DNA of 64,000 nucleotides from Oenanthe sinensis (lineage: Eukaryota > Streptophyta > Magnoliopsida > Apiales > Apiaceae): NCBI GenBank assembly GCA_028671895.1, contig JAPMAC010000231.1:5668001-5732000 (forward strand), in the 5' to 3' direction. This document shows, one piece after another, positions 23,790 to 34,264 of this stretch (position 1 is its first letter; each line of letters begins with the position of its first letter). Below the pieces are notes generated by a model. That model saw nothing but the letters and a program-made list of their open reading frames with translations, was not told the DNA's origin and searched no databases. A program made the translations under genes and the position numbers.

Positions 23790-25000
23790 ATCATAGATAC
23801 CTATAGACCCTTTATACATATATAAGTATTAATTTCCTTCATTTTTGAATTACAAATTTATTTACTTATCTCTCATAATTATAATATATGAATAATATGT
23901 TTACTAAATTTGATTTTCCAAGTCTATTTATTTAATTATTATTTTATGCTTTTGAAAAAACTTTATTAATGTTTTAGATTTTTACCCATGATCGAGTCTA
24001 ATTTATAAAATTCCTTTTTTTTTTATGATTTTCGGAAATATCCACATTCATAGGTCCAATATCTACATGTATGAATTGAAAGGTCCAAATGATTTATAAA
24101 AAAAAGGTCCAAACGATCAACTCTACAATTAGTTGAAAGTTGTTATAATCAATAAACCTTCAAATCATTCATTTGAAAAAATTAAGGCCTTTTTACTTCA
24201 AAATATTTTATACTTTTCAAGTTCATTATTATACCTTATAATATTCTATCATGAGTTAGTCAAATTTATTTTACTCTTCCAAATTTGGTTTAATATACTA
24301 AACCACTCTTTATTTTATAGTTATATATATATATATACAAATGTCAATTAATCAATAAATTAATATTTATTATTTTAAATAGTCATTTTAATTGGGTCTA
24401 ATAAAAATTTCATTATTTCAATTTCGATATTACCTATATTAATTTTGAATACAACCATGTATTAATAAAAGTTGGTATATATTATTTTAATAATATTTAT
24501 TATATTCAATATTACCACAATATGATTAACGTTTCCATATATATAATTTTTAGTTTCCTTCATTTTTAAATTTCAAATCTATTTACTTATATTTCATAAT
24601 TATAATATATGAATAATATTTGTTCTAAATTCAATTTTTCAAGTCTATTATTTTAATTATTATTTTATGTTTTTGAAAATTTTTAACTTACTCTTTATAT
24701 ATTACGCATGATCGAGTCTAATTTACATAAAAAAAATTGCGAGTTTAAGGAATGTCCTCATTTATTGGTCTAAGATCTATATCTACGAATTAAAAGGTTC
24801 GAATGAACAACTTTACAATCATTTGTTATAATCAATAAATTTTCAAATCATTTATTTGAAAAAATCAAATTATTTTAATTTACAAGATTTTATATTTTTG
24901 AAATTCATTATTATATTCTTATAATATTCTATCATGTGTCAGTCAAATTTATTATACTCTTATAGAGCACAATAACGATATATTTTATTAAAATGGTTAG
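23790..25000. repeat. Diverged tandem duplication, about 720-bp period
   Basis: Two AT-rich segments, about 23795-24360 and 24515-25000, share blocks in the same order. These include TTTCCTTCATTTTT, a TATATGAATAATAT stretch, TTATTATTTTATG, CATGATCGAGTCTAATTTA and the CTATCATG block. The offset is about 719 bases at the first block. The duplication lies inside the candidate Helitron near its 3' end. Confidence 0.75.
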
Positions 25001-25106
25001 ATAAATTAAAAAAATATCTACTAAATGATAATAATTTATTTGCATACATTTTTTAATTTTTAATATTTTTTTGAACCCAGATGCGAAACACGGGCAAAAT
25101 ACTAGT

Positions 25107-26159
25107 TAATATAATGTATGGATGCAAATAGAAGTAAAAAAAATACTATTTATATAACAAATGTTTTTAATGTTCTTCTAGTATCTCTTAAAATATGTTC
25201 AAATTTTGTTTATCTTAGACATCAGTTATACCCGAAAACAATCCTCATAAAACCTACTATAACATGAACCAACAAACAACAAAATATAAATTCACAAGAG
25301 ATGTATAATGTCGACTAGGACTAAAGGACTTGACAATTTACATTACTAGGTCTTTAAAGAAGTCAAGAAATTCAGAATGTCGATGAATACTTTAAATATA
25401 ATGATTTCTCCATAATACTGATACCGAGATCTTTTCGATTATAATTTCAAGAAACTGTCTGTACCCCATTACATTTTCTTCTAAACCTTAACAAAGTTCA
25501 TATTTATCTAGGCCACTAACTACACTTTTTTTGTTTATAACATAGAAGCACTCTGAAAAATGACAGATTGACACCCACACACAACTAGATATTAATCTAC
25601 ATGAGATATATGACATGGATGGTTCTAATTACAATTATATCCCTACACTATATAACAAGTACATATCTAATCGAAACTGATTTACATAGCTATCCATGAA
25701 GTAAATGGCTTTTGTACCAAGAGCTCATCTTTATAGTTGCTCTGGAATAATTAGGAGCTAACTCTCTATACAGTATATCAGGGGCATATTTTTTATATAC
25801 ATGAGCAAAAAAAAAAATATTTAAGCAAAATTTTTTTTTAGGGGCATATATTGATTTTAAAAGAGCACTAAAATAAATAATTTAAGATGCAAGTAATACA
25901 AAAATTAAAAATAATTAGGAGCCCATTTTTTTTTTGTATTATAAAAAAGCATATAAATATAAATAAAAAAAACATGTAATATTAAAAATTAATTAAGAAA
26001 CCCTAAAAAAATCATATGAATATTTGTGGGTAAACTATTATACGTCTCTCTGTGTCTACTTCATCACATCGCCAAAATCATTCTAAGCGGAGCAAACCCA
26101 ATCTAAAGATTTAGTTTTTAATCATTGATTGAGGATGAAAAGGGGGACTTTTTAGGTTT
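25107..26159. other. Unassigned AT-rich interval
   Basis: No gene recognised. Homopolymer A and T runs are frequent (25805-25990). A GGGGCATAT motif occurs at about 25782 and 25841. The right part may be the 5' non-coding end of the hAT element whose transposase relic begins at 26160, but no clear terminal repeat was found. Confidence 0.4.
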
Positions 26160-26946
26160 ATGAAATCAGTAAATTCCACTAATGAAGAAGAAACTAATGG
26201 TAGTGGGAGTCACAATATTGATGTTGGAAACGCTAAGAAAGATAAAAATATGGTTGATATTGAGAACCAAATTATAGAAGAAGAAAAATTATTGTCTGAC
26301 AATGTAGATGAAGAAGATAGTAGTGTCGATAAGTACAAAACTCAGGAAGATGATTATATAGATATCTATGATCCTGGAAATTAGGGTAAAATCGACAACA
26401 AATTTAGAGGCTTCAACATAGAGAAAGGTCCAATAAAAATTCAGGTTGATGGTGATTCTTTTTTCCGCGTGATGCTAATAAAAGACATTTTACATGATCA
26501 TATTACACACGGAAATTGGGCAATGAGGAGAAACAAGATAGAAGATGGCTTATTTATTCTAAAGTCGTGAATAGAGTATCTTGCTTTCAAGTTGTTTATT
26601 CGCAAGGTGGATTCTAGTAGTTCTAGTAATCTTATTTCTGTGGGGTTTGATAGTTGGGCAAATCTTTTGAGGGCTCTTAAAGAACATGAGACTGACATAG
26701 ATCACAAAAAATGTATGAGTGCATGGATAAAACTAGAAAAAAGATTGAACAAAAATGAAAATATTGATAAAGACATACATAAACAAATCAATAGGGAGAG
26801 AGAACATTGGAACCACGTTTGGGTCAGGATATTTGTTGTGGTTAAAGCTCTTGCAAAAAATAATTTAGCTTTTCGCGGAGATAATGAGAAGATTGGCGAT
26901 GCGAATAATGGATTTTTTTTAGGTATAATTTTTTTAGAGGCTTATG
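26160..26946 (+). pseudogene. hAT-type (ZMYM/TTF-domain) transposase relic, N-terminal part
   Basis: Starts with an acidic leader and IYDPGN. A stop at 26382-26384 follows where this family has Trp, then GKIDNK and an EKGPI block. In a shifted frame (26465-26590) PRDANKRHF, a stop, then SYYTRK, DRRWLIYSK and VVNRV are readable: the TTF-type zinc-finger region. From 26592 the first frame resumes with GFDSWANLLRALKEHE, then SAWIKLEKRL, HWNHVWVRIFVVVKALAKNNLAFRG. This is the plant hAT transposase family often annotated as zinc finger MYM-type protein 1. The catalytic C-terminus is absent; the copia element at 26947 cuts the frame, and nothing downstream of 34264 clearly continues it. Not functional. 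Confidence 0.8.
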
Positions 26947-28159
26947 TGTTGGAAAATGTGGGTAGAAGCCCCATATTGTCAAGTCATTTTGAGCCTAAGA
27001 TTGAATGCTTCTTGATTGCGTGCGCGCAACAAATTATGGTTGGTGTACGTTCGTCTTCGAGAGAGCTTTCCAACGAATATTTAAGTATTCAAAATGATCA
27101 ATGAATGGATGAGATATGATTATCCAAAGTTGGTACCTTGAAAGTGGAAATCTAGAAATGAGAACTTGAATCCCACATTGAATTGGAAAAGTGTTTTCCA
27201 TGACCTTATATAGTAGAACACTTATGTAGTGTTTAAAATGTGTTAGTATGGTATTGCTCCACCACCCACGTGCCCGCAGGGGGGGGTGCAAATCATGGGA
27301 TTTCGAGGGCAAATTCGTGACTTCGCAAGCCTTCGGGCTTTCCGCGTGGGCGACCTGCGGACACGAATGCAGCAAAATTTGGAGAGAACAAATCCAGACC
27401 AGTTTTGCAAAGTTGCTGTCAGACTCAAACTTGCTGTCGAAGAAGCAAAGTTGCTGTCAGCTTAACTCATTTCAAAGTTGCTGTCAAGGAAGTCCTCACA
27501 GTAAACTCGGCGGGCAAAGTTGCTGTCAAGGCATGAACAGTGACATAAAGTTGCTGTCGAGGCATGAACAGATTCAAAGTTGCTGTCGAATCTTGACAGT
27601 AAACTCGGATAAAGTTGATGTCATATTTCCACTAGGCTATAGTTCGTTATTTTGTTTTAATAATATATGATATTATTAATTCGAAATTGATTACGAATTT
27701 AATTTTGACAACCGATTACCTTTATTATTTAACGCGTGATTTATTAGGTAAACGCGTGGTAATTAAGGAAATTGTGTAGCGCACAAGTTTTCCCAGTCTA
27801 TATATTCATCTTATTCGGTCTTAGGTTATTATCATCGAAAATAATAAGTCAATCTTCTGTCCTAAACCTTAAACACAGCCGTCCTCTTCCTGGTGATAGT
27901 TTTCTTGCTCTGTTCAAGCTCGCTGAAGGTGTTGTTCTTCATGACATCATCGTGTTCTCGTTTTATCCTGGGAGGCTATCGACTCAAACATACGGTGAGA
28001 GGCGAAATAGCTTTAAGGAGACAGTTCCGCACTGGACTCGAGACATCCTCCGTTCCTTATCTCCTCTTAACAATTTTGTTTATTGTCATACATTAATCTG
28101 TTGTTTGCACACACAATCACTCTGTTTATATTATTGTGTTTTTGGCAGATTGATTCACA
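26947..28159 (+). repeat. 5' LTR of plus-strand copia
   Basis: 1213 bp, TGTTGG...TTCACA. A TATA-like CTTATATAG lies at about 27203. Downstream of it, so in the transcribed part, are a GC-rich block (27270-27370) and eight CAAAGTTGCTGTC-type repeats (27408-27625). Open frames here are shared by the 3' LTR but differ in length and are not taken as genes. Confidence 0.93.
27408..27625 (+). repeat. CAAAGTTGCTGTC repeat array in copia LTR
   Basis: Eight copies of (C)AAAGTTGCTGTC or close variants, spaced irregularly. They are associated with two GGCATGAACA and two ACAGTAAACTCGG blocks. The array is repeated in the 3' LTR at 33513-33730. Confidence 0.9.
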
Positions 28160-28229
28160 ATCTTAAAGCTATTTTTTATTTTACTATATGTGATTAACAC
28201 ATACGTGGTTTTGTTTGTGTGACAGATTA

Positions 28230-29306
28230 ATGGCTGATAATACTGTGAATGTTAACGGAAACTCAGTGGTTGACCCCAACGCACAGACAGTGTTGTCTGA
28301 TGGGGGTAACCAGTCAACACCATGCCCCAACGCACAGACAGTGTTGTCTGATAGGGGTAATACGGTTGTTGGACAAGGGCCAATAAGCCAAACACCTGCT
28401 GGGCACATAACTGTTGGACAGTTTAGTGTTCCGTTTGGGCAGAACCAAGTTGGATACATGCAGCCAACGATGCAAAGGGTGCAAACTGCGCCTATGATGC
28501 AAGGGGTGGCTACTCAGCCTGTTATGCCCGCTGCACAACCTGTGCTCGCTGCACATCTTGAGAAACCTGAGAAGTTCAGTGGAACGAACTTTAAACGCTG
28601 GCAGCAGAAGATGCTGTTCTACCTGATCGCACTGAATATGTCTCACTTCTTAAAAGAGGAGACACCCTTGCTCACTGCTGAAAGCGATATACAGACTGTA
28701 TATACTGCTGATGCATGGAAGCACTCTGACTATATTTGTCGGAATTATGTGCTTAATATCTTGGCTGACACGTTGTACAACGTGTACTGTACAAAGTCAA
28801 CAGTAAAGGACTTATGGGAATCTCTTGAACATAAGTATAAAACTGAAGATGCTGGTGCTAAAAAGTGGATTGTTGGTCGTTTTCTTGATTATAAGATGAC
28901 GGATTCCAAGACTGTGGTCAATCAGGTGCAAGAGCTGCAGGTAATCATCCACGACATTCATGCTGAAGGAATGGTCGTAAATGAGTCTTTTCAAGTTGCT
29001 GCTGTGATTGAAAAGTTGCCGCCTGGCTGGAAAGAATTCAAGAACTACTTGAAGCACAAGCGAAAGGAGATGTCTATGGAGGATCTGATTGTTAGACTTC
29101 GTATCGAGGAAGACAACAGAGGATCTGAAAAGAAATCTAATGTTGCCACTGAAAAGGCAAACGTGGTGGAGCATGCTAAAAGCTCCAAGTTCAAGAAGAA
29201 CAGTTCTGGTAAAGGAACAAAGCTAGCACCCAAAGGAGGAATTTCGAAGCCTTCGAAATTTCAAGGAAAGTGCTACAACTGTGATAAAGTGGGTCATTTC
29301 TTCTGA
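28230..29306 (+). CDS. Copia gag, ends by frameshift in zinc knuckle
   Basis: The first ATG is at 28230; an upstream extension to 28215 would need a TTG start. The product is about 358 residues. The N-terminal 80 residues are Gln/Pro/Val-rich and contain a 17-residue direct duplication (PNAQTVLSD twice). The gag fold follows (EKPEKFSGTNFKRWQQKM to VIEKLPPGWKEFKNYLKHKR), then a basic tail and the knuckle CYNCDKVGH. Just after that His the frame runs into TGA at 29304-29306, while the next zinc ligand (SSDC) is in the +1 frame of pol. A 2-bp deletion next to 29295-29300 explains this best. Gag coats element RNA; this copy lacks the complete knuckle. Confidence 0.85.
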   Translation: MADNTVNVNGNSVVDPNAQTVLSDGGNQSTPCPNAQTVLSDRGNTVVGQGPISQTPAGHITVGQFSVPFGQNQVGYMQPTMQRVQTAPMMQGVATQPVMPAAQPVLAAHLEKPEKFSGTNFKRWQQKMLFYLIALNMSHFLKEETPLLTAESDIQTVYTADAWKHSDYICRNYVLNILADTLYNVYCTKSTVKDLWESLEHKYKTEDAGAKKWIVGRFLDYKMTDSKTVVNQVQELQVIIHDIHAEGMVVNESFQVAAVIEKLPPGWKEFKNYLKHKRKEMSMEDLIVRLRIEEDNRGSEKKSNVATEKANVVEHAKSSKFKKNSSGKGTKLAPKGGISKPSKFQGKCYNCDKVGHFF

Positions 29307-32300
29307 TTGCAAGAAGCCCAAGAAGCCCAACAAAAAGAAAGAAGCAAATATGGTGAATGATATCTCAAAGGAGATGTCCGATATAGACCTCTATGCTACG
29401 GTCTCTGAAGTAAATCTGGTTGGCTCTAATCCAAGGGAATGGTGGATTGATACAGGAGCTACTAGGCATATTTGTTTTGATAAGACGATTTTCTCTAGCC
29501 TCAAAGCTTCCAATGCTGGTGAGAAGCTTTATATGGGAAATTCTGCGACTTCCACAATTGCAGAGGAAGGCACGGTGATTCTGAAGATGACCTCTGGAAA
29601 GAATCTGACTTTGAAGAATGTACTTTATGTGCCTGATATTCGCAAGAACCTTGTGTCTAGTGCCTTGTTGAATAAGCATGGTTTTCGTATTGTAATAGAG
29701 TCAGATAAGGTTATTTTGTCTAATAGTGGTATGTTTGTAGGCAAGGGCTACGTTTGTGATGGGATTTTTAAGCTCAATGTAATGTCTGTTAAAGACGAAA
29801 ATGAATTGAAGAATTCTTCTGCTTACTTGCTTGAGTCTCCTAATTTATGGCATGCTAGATTAGGACATATGAATTATGACACTATACGACGATTAAGTGT
29901 AAAAGAATACATACTAAAATTGAACATCGATTCAAAACATAAGTGTGAAACTTGTGTTGAGGCAAAATTAACGAAATCATCATTTAAACGTGTGGAAAGA
30001 AACACCAAAGTGCTAGACTTAATACATAGCGATATATGTGATTTAAAATTCGCTCCAACTCGAGGAGGAAACAAGTATTTTATTACATTCGTAGATGATT
30101 GTACAAAATACTGCTATGTATATTTGCTCAAAAGCAAAGATGAAGCTATAGATAAATTTAAAATCTATAAGGAAGAAGTTGAGAAACAACAAACAGAGAA
30201 AATCAAACGGATACATAGTGATCGTGGAGGTGAATATGTTGAACCTTTTGGGGAATTCTGTTCACGACATGGTATAATCCATGAGGTCACTGCACCATAT
30301 TCTCCTCAGTCAAATGGAGTGGCTGAGAGAAAGAATCGCACTCTAAAGGAGATGATGAATGCGATGCTATTAAGCTCTAGACTTCCACAGTCAATGTGGG
30401 GGGAAGCCATCTTAAGTGCAAATTATCTATTAAATAAGATGATGTGCAAGAATAAGGATGAAAGTCATTATGAAATATGGAAGAAAGAGAAACCGAGTTA
30501 TAAGCATTTGAAAGTGTGGGGGTGCCTTGCTAAGGTACTGATCCCTGCGCCTAATAAAGTAAAGATTGGTCCAAAGACCGTAGATTGTATCTTCATTGGA
30601 TATCCTCCAAATAGTACTGTATATAGGTTTCTCGTATATGAATCAAAGATTCCTGACATTCAAAAGAATACGATTATGGAGTCAAGGAATGCCTCATTCT
30701 TTGAGACAATATTTCCTTGTAATTCAGAAACCAACCACCCTACAACGTCTAAACGATCTCATGAGTCTATAGAGGAAGACAATGAGGACGAAGACAGTGA
30801 AGATGAAAATGTGGGGATAAGAAGGAGCAAAAGACAAAGGAAAGAGAAATCCTATGGGTCAGAATTTATGACTTATTTGCTCGAAGAAGGTGATACGAAA
30901 ATCTATAAGGAAGCGGTAACATCACCTGATGGACCTATGTGGAAAGAGGCCATCAAAGACGAAATTGATTCAATCATGCAGAATCATACCTGGGAGCTAG
31001 TGGACCTGCCATCTAGATGTAAACCACTAGGATGCAAGTGGATTTTCAAGAAGAAATTGAAAACTGATGGCAGTATTGACAAGTATAAGGCCAGACTTGT
31101 AATTAAAGGATACAAGCAACAACATGGCCTCGATTACTTTGATACATACTCCCCTGTATCACGAATAACATCCATAAGAATAGTGCTTGCTATTGCTGCA
31201 CTATGAAACTTGGATGTACATCAAATGGATGTGAAAACTGCTTTTCTAAATGGAGACTTAGACGAGGAAATCTACATGGAACAACCCAAAGGGTTTGTGG
31301 TTCCTGGACAGGAAAGAAAGGTATGTAGATTAGTTAAGTCATTATATGGCTTGAAGCAAGCTCCCATGAAGTGAAATGAAAAGTTTCATCATTTTATGAT
31401 GGAAAATGACTTCAAGGTGAATGAATGTGATAGCTGTGTCTATTACAAGGATAACGAGAACGAATATGTCATGATAACATTGTATGTAGATGATCTACTT
31501 ATTACTGGTAGCAGTGGAAAAGTGATCAAGTCTACAAAGGACATGTTAAGATCAAGATTTGACATGAAAGATATGGGACAAGCAGATGTAATTCTAGGTG
31601 TGAAAATCTCTAGAACATCAGAAGGTATCGTGCTAAGTCAGTCACACTATGTTGACAAGATCCTTGAGAGGTTTGCCAAGGATGATAATGAGATAGCCAA
31701 AACACCTGTGGATTTGACTTTACATCTATCCAAGAATAAAGGTGTAGGGATTTCTCAATTGGAATACTTGAGGATAATAGGAAGTCTGATGTACCTAATG
31801 AGTTGTACAAGACCAGACATTGCGTACTCAATCAGTAAGTTGAGTAGATTCTCAAGTAATCCAAGAGCTGATCACTGGAAAGCGATCATAAGAGTACTAA
31901 GGTACTTAAGAGGAACTCGAGACTATGGACTGCATTATGGAAGATATCCAGCAGTACTTGAAGGGTACACATATGCAAATTGGATATCTAGCAAGAAGGC
32001 GTTAAAGTCTACGAGTGGCTACGTGTTTACACTAGCTGGGGCAGCTGTGTCATGGAAATCCTCCAAACAAACGGTGATAACTCAGTCCACGATGGAAGCT
32101 GAGTTTGTGGCATTAGACAAATGTGCACAAGAGGCTGAATATTTACGCCAATTCATGGAGGATATTCCTAGATGGCCAAAACCTGTGACTGCAATATGAC
32201 TACATTGTGATAGTCAGTCAGCTATTGGCAAAGCACAGAATATGTTGTATAATGGTAAGTCTCGTCACATACGACGACGACACAGTTCCATTAGACAATT

Positions 32301-32433
32301 AATATCAACTGGAATTATCACTATTGACTTTGTACCGTCAAGGGATAATATCGCGGATCCATTAACCAAAGGGTTATCAAGAGAACTGGTTGATAAATCA
32401 TCTAAGGGGATGGGCCTTAAGCCTATTGCTTAA
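29303..32433 (+). pseudogene. Copia pol (protease-integrase-RT-RNase H) with three in-frame TGA stops
   Basis: One continuous frame from the zinc-knuckle remnant to the stop at 32431-32433. Seen in order: protease DTGATRH (about 29450); pre-integrase LWHARLGHM and CETC; integrase DDE residues in HSDICD/TFVDD, HSDRGGEY and GVAERKNRT; RT start GCKWIFKKK and KARLVIKGY; QMDVKTAFLNGDL; catalytic YVDDLL (31486-31503); and RNase H STSGY, MEAEF and CDSQSAI. TGA codons at 31204-31206, 31372-31374 and 32197-32199 break it. The first RNase H Asp is replaced by Tyr (TYANW, about 31970). The element therefore cannot encode active polymerase, although length and order are complete. Confidence 0.9.
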
Positions 32434-33052
32434 CGGCGTCATGGTGGAAACCCAACCTTGCTGACTGGAGGTCCCAAGAACTTGGTTCAAAAGGGTAAAC
32501 TAAATCATGATGACCAAATTACTGTGGGGGTAAACCCCTGGCCTGTTCCTATGGTGAGGAAACAGTGAGACCCGTATGATACGAGGGTAAGCTTACGCTT
32601 TTAATGATCTTTTGGGGAATACATGAAATTCAAGGTTGAATGCATGAAATTCAGTTGAGTAAACACGGGTTACTCTTTAAGATAAAGATCACCTATGTAG
32701 GAGAAAAGTGGGGCCGCTTTAAAGGAGAATTGCGAGGCACAATTCTTTAGAAACTCCCGCAGAACCAGGACGATGTCCATGGCCAAAATGGACATACTCA
32801 TGAGAGCTGAACGAGTCAGAAAGGATGTAGTGATAAGTATATCATCGCTTACACAAACGGTCGAATAGTTCAAGGACACTCGCGTCTACTGTCTACCAGT
32901 AAGGTCGGTATGCTTATTCGAGCGAAGGTTCAAGGAGCATTCTCTACCTATCGTATGCAATATCTGATCGAAGAAACTATCACCAAGCCAAATTCCATGT
33001 CTGTCTATCTGGTGTGTGCTACTGAAACATCAATCTCATCCATGTGGGGGAT
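32434..33052 (+). other. Copia 3' non-coding region and polypurine tract
   Basis: 620 bp between pol and 3' LTR without a convincing open frame. It ends in ATGTGGGGGAT directly before the LTR, the plus-strand primer (polypurine tract). Confidence 0.8.
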
Positions 33053-34264
33053 TGTTGGAAAATGTGGGTAGAAGCCCCACATTGTCAAGTCATTTTGAGC
33101 CTAAGATTGAATGCTTCTTGATTGCGTGCGCGCAACAAGTTATGGTTGGAGTACGTTCGTCTTCGAGCGAGATTTCCAACGCATATTTAAGTATTCAAAA
33201 TGATCAAGGAATGGATGAGATATGATTATCCAAAGTTGGTACCTTGAAAGTGGAAATCTAGAAATGAGAACTTGAATCCCACATTGAATTGGAAAAGTGT
33301 TTTCCATGACTTTATATAGTAGAACACTTATGTAGTGTTTAAGATGTGTTAGTATGGTATTGCTCCACCACCCACGTGCGCGCAGGGGGGGTGCAAATCA
33401 TGGGATTTCGAGGGCAAATTCGTGGCTTCGCAAGCCTTCGGGCTTTCCGCGTAGGCGACCTGCGGACACGAATGCAGCAAAATTTGGGGAGAACAAATCC
33501 GGACCAGTTTTGCAAAGTTGCTGTCAGACTCAAACTTGTTGTCGAAGAAGCAAAGTTGCTGTCAGCTTAACTCATTTCAAAGTTGTTGTCAAGGAAGTCC
33601 TCACAGTAAACTCGGCGGGCAAAGTTGCTGTCAAGGCATGAACAATGACACAAAGTTGATGTCAAGGCATGAACAGATTCAAAGTTGCTGTCGAATCCTG
33701 ACAGTAAACTCGGATAAAGTTGCTGTCATATTTCCACTGGGCTATAGTTTGTTATTTTGTTTTAATAATAGATGCTATTATTAATTCGAAATTGATTACG
33801 AATTTAATTTTGACAACCGATTACCTTTATTATTTAACGCGTGATTTATTAGGTAAACGCGTGGTAATTAAGGAAATTGTGTAGCGCACAAGTTTTCCCA
33901 GTCTATATATTCATCTTATTCGGTCTTAGGTTATTATCATCGAAAATAATAAGTCAATCTTCTGTCCTAAACCTTAAACACAGCCGTCCTCTTCCTGGTG
34001 ATAGTTTTCTTGCTCTGTTCAAGCTCGCTGAAGGTGTTGTTCTTCATGACATCATCGTGTTCTCGTTTTATCCTGGGAGGCTATCGACTCAAACATACGG
34101 TGATAGGCGAAATAGCTTTATGGAGACAGTTCCGCACTGGACTCGAGACATCCTCCGTTCCTTATCTTCTCTTAACAATTTTGTTTATTGTCATACATTA
34201 ATCTGTTATTTGCACACACAATCACTCCGTTTATATTATTGTATTTTTGTCAGATTGATTCACA
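33053..34264 (+). repeat. 3' LTR of plus-strand copia
   Basis: 1212 bp, collinear with 26947-28159, with about 30 substitutions and very few length changes by eye. Immediately followed by the TTATG duplication. Confidence 0.93.

Larger units (their letters stand above)
16394..25106 (+). mobile_element. Candidate degenerate Helitron carrying an RPA-like pseudogene
   Basis: The proposed 5' end is TC at 16394 in ATCTTTATATATATATAATAG, preceded by A. The proposed 3' end is CTAGT at 25102-25106, followed by T and preceded by GATGCGAAACACGGGC, a decayed version of the GC-rich hairpin found about 10 bp from plant Helitron 3' ends. Insertion between A and T with no duplication fits Helitrons. An RPA1-like OB-fold gene relic lies inside, as in many plant Helitrons. 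No Rep-helicase gene is recognisable. Three later insertions (17864, 20239, 23456) sit within. The 3' end is the stronger of the two; both ends could belong to different copies. Confidence 0.45.
26947..34264 (+). mobile_element. Complete plus-strand Ty1/copia element with dead gag-pol
   Basis: 5' LTR 26947-28159, gag 28230-29306, pol 29303-32433, polypurine tract just before 33053, 3' LTR 33053-34264. The target duplication TTATG flanks it exactly (26942-26946 and 34265-34269). The LTRs differ at roughly 30 sites by eye over 1.21 kb, so insertion is moderately recent. The domain order protease-integrase-RT-RNase H is copia. Coding breaks are a frameshift in the gag zinc knuckle and three in-frame TGA codons in pol. 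No initiator Met-tRNA primer site follows the 5' LTR. It landed in a hAT transposase relic. Confidence 0.92.

Noticed and set aside
27248..27670. 140-residue open frame in the copia LTR
   Set aside because: It is made of the CAAAGTTGCTGTC repeat, is not conserved in length in the other LTR, and lacks any domain.
29281..29306. Programmed gag-pol frameshift
   Set aside because: A 2-bp deletion in the zinc knuckle explains the shift, and pol has other disabling changes.
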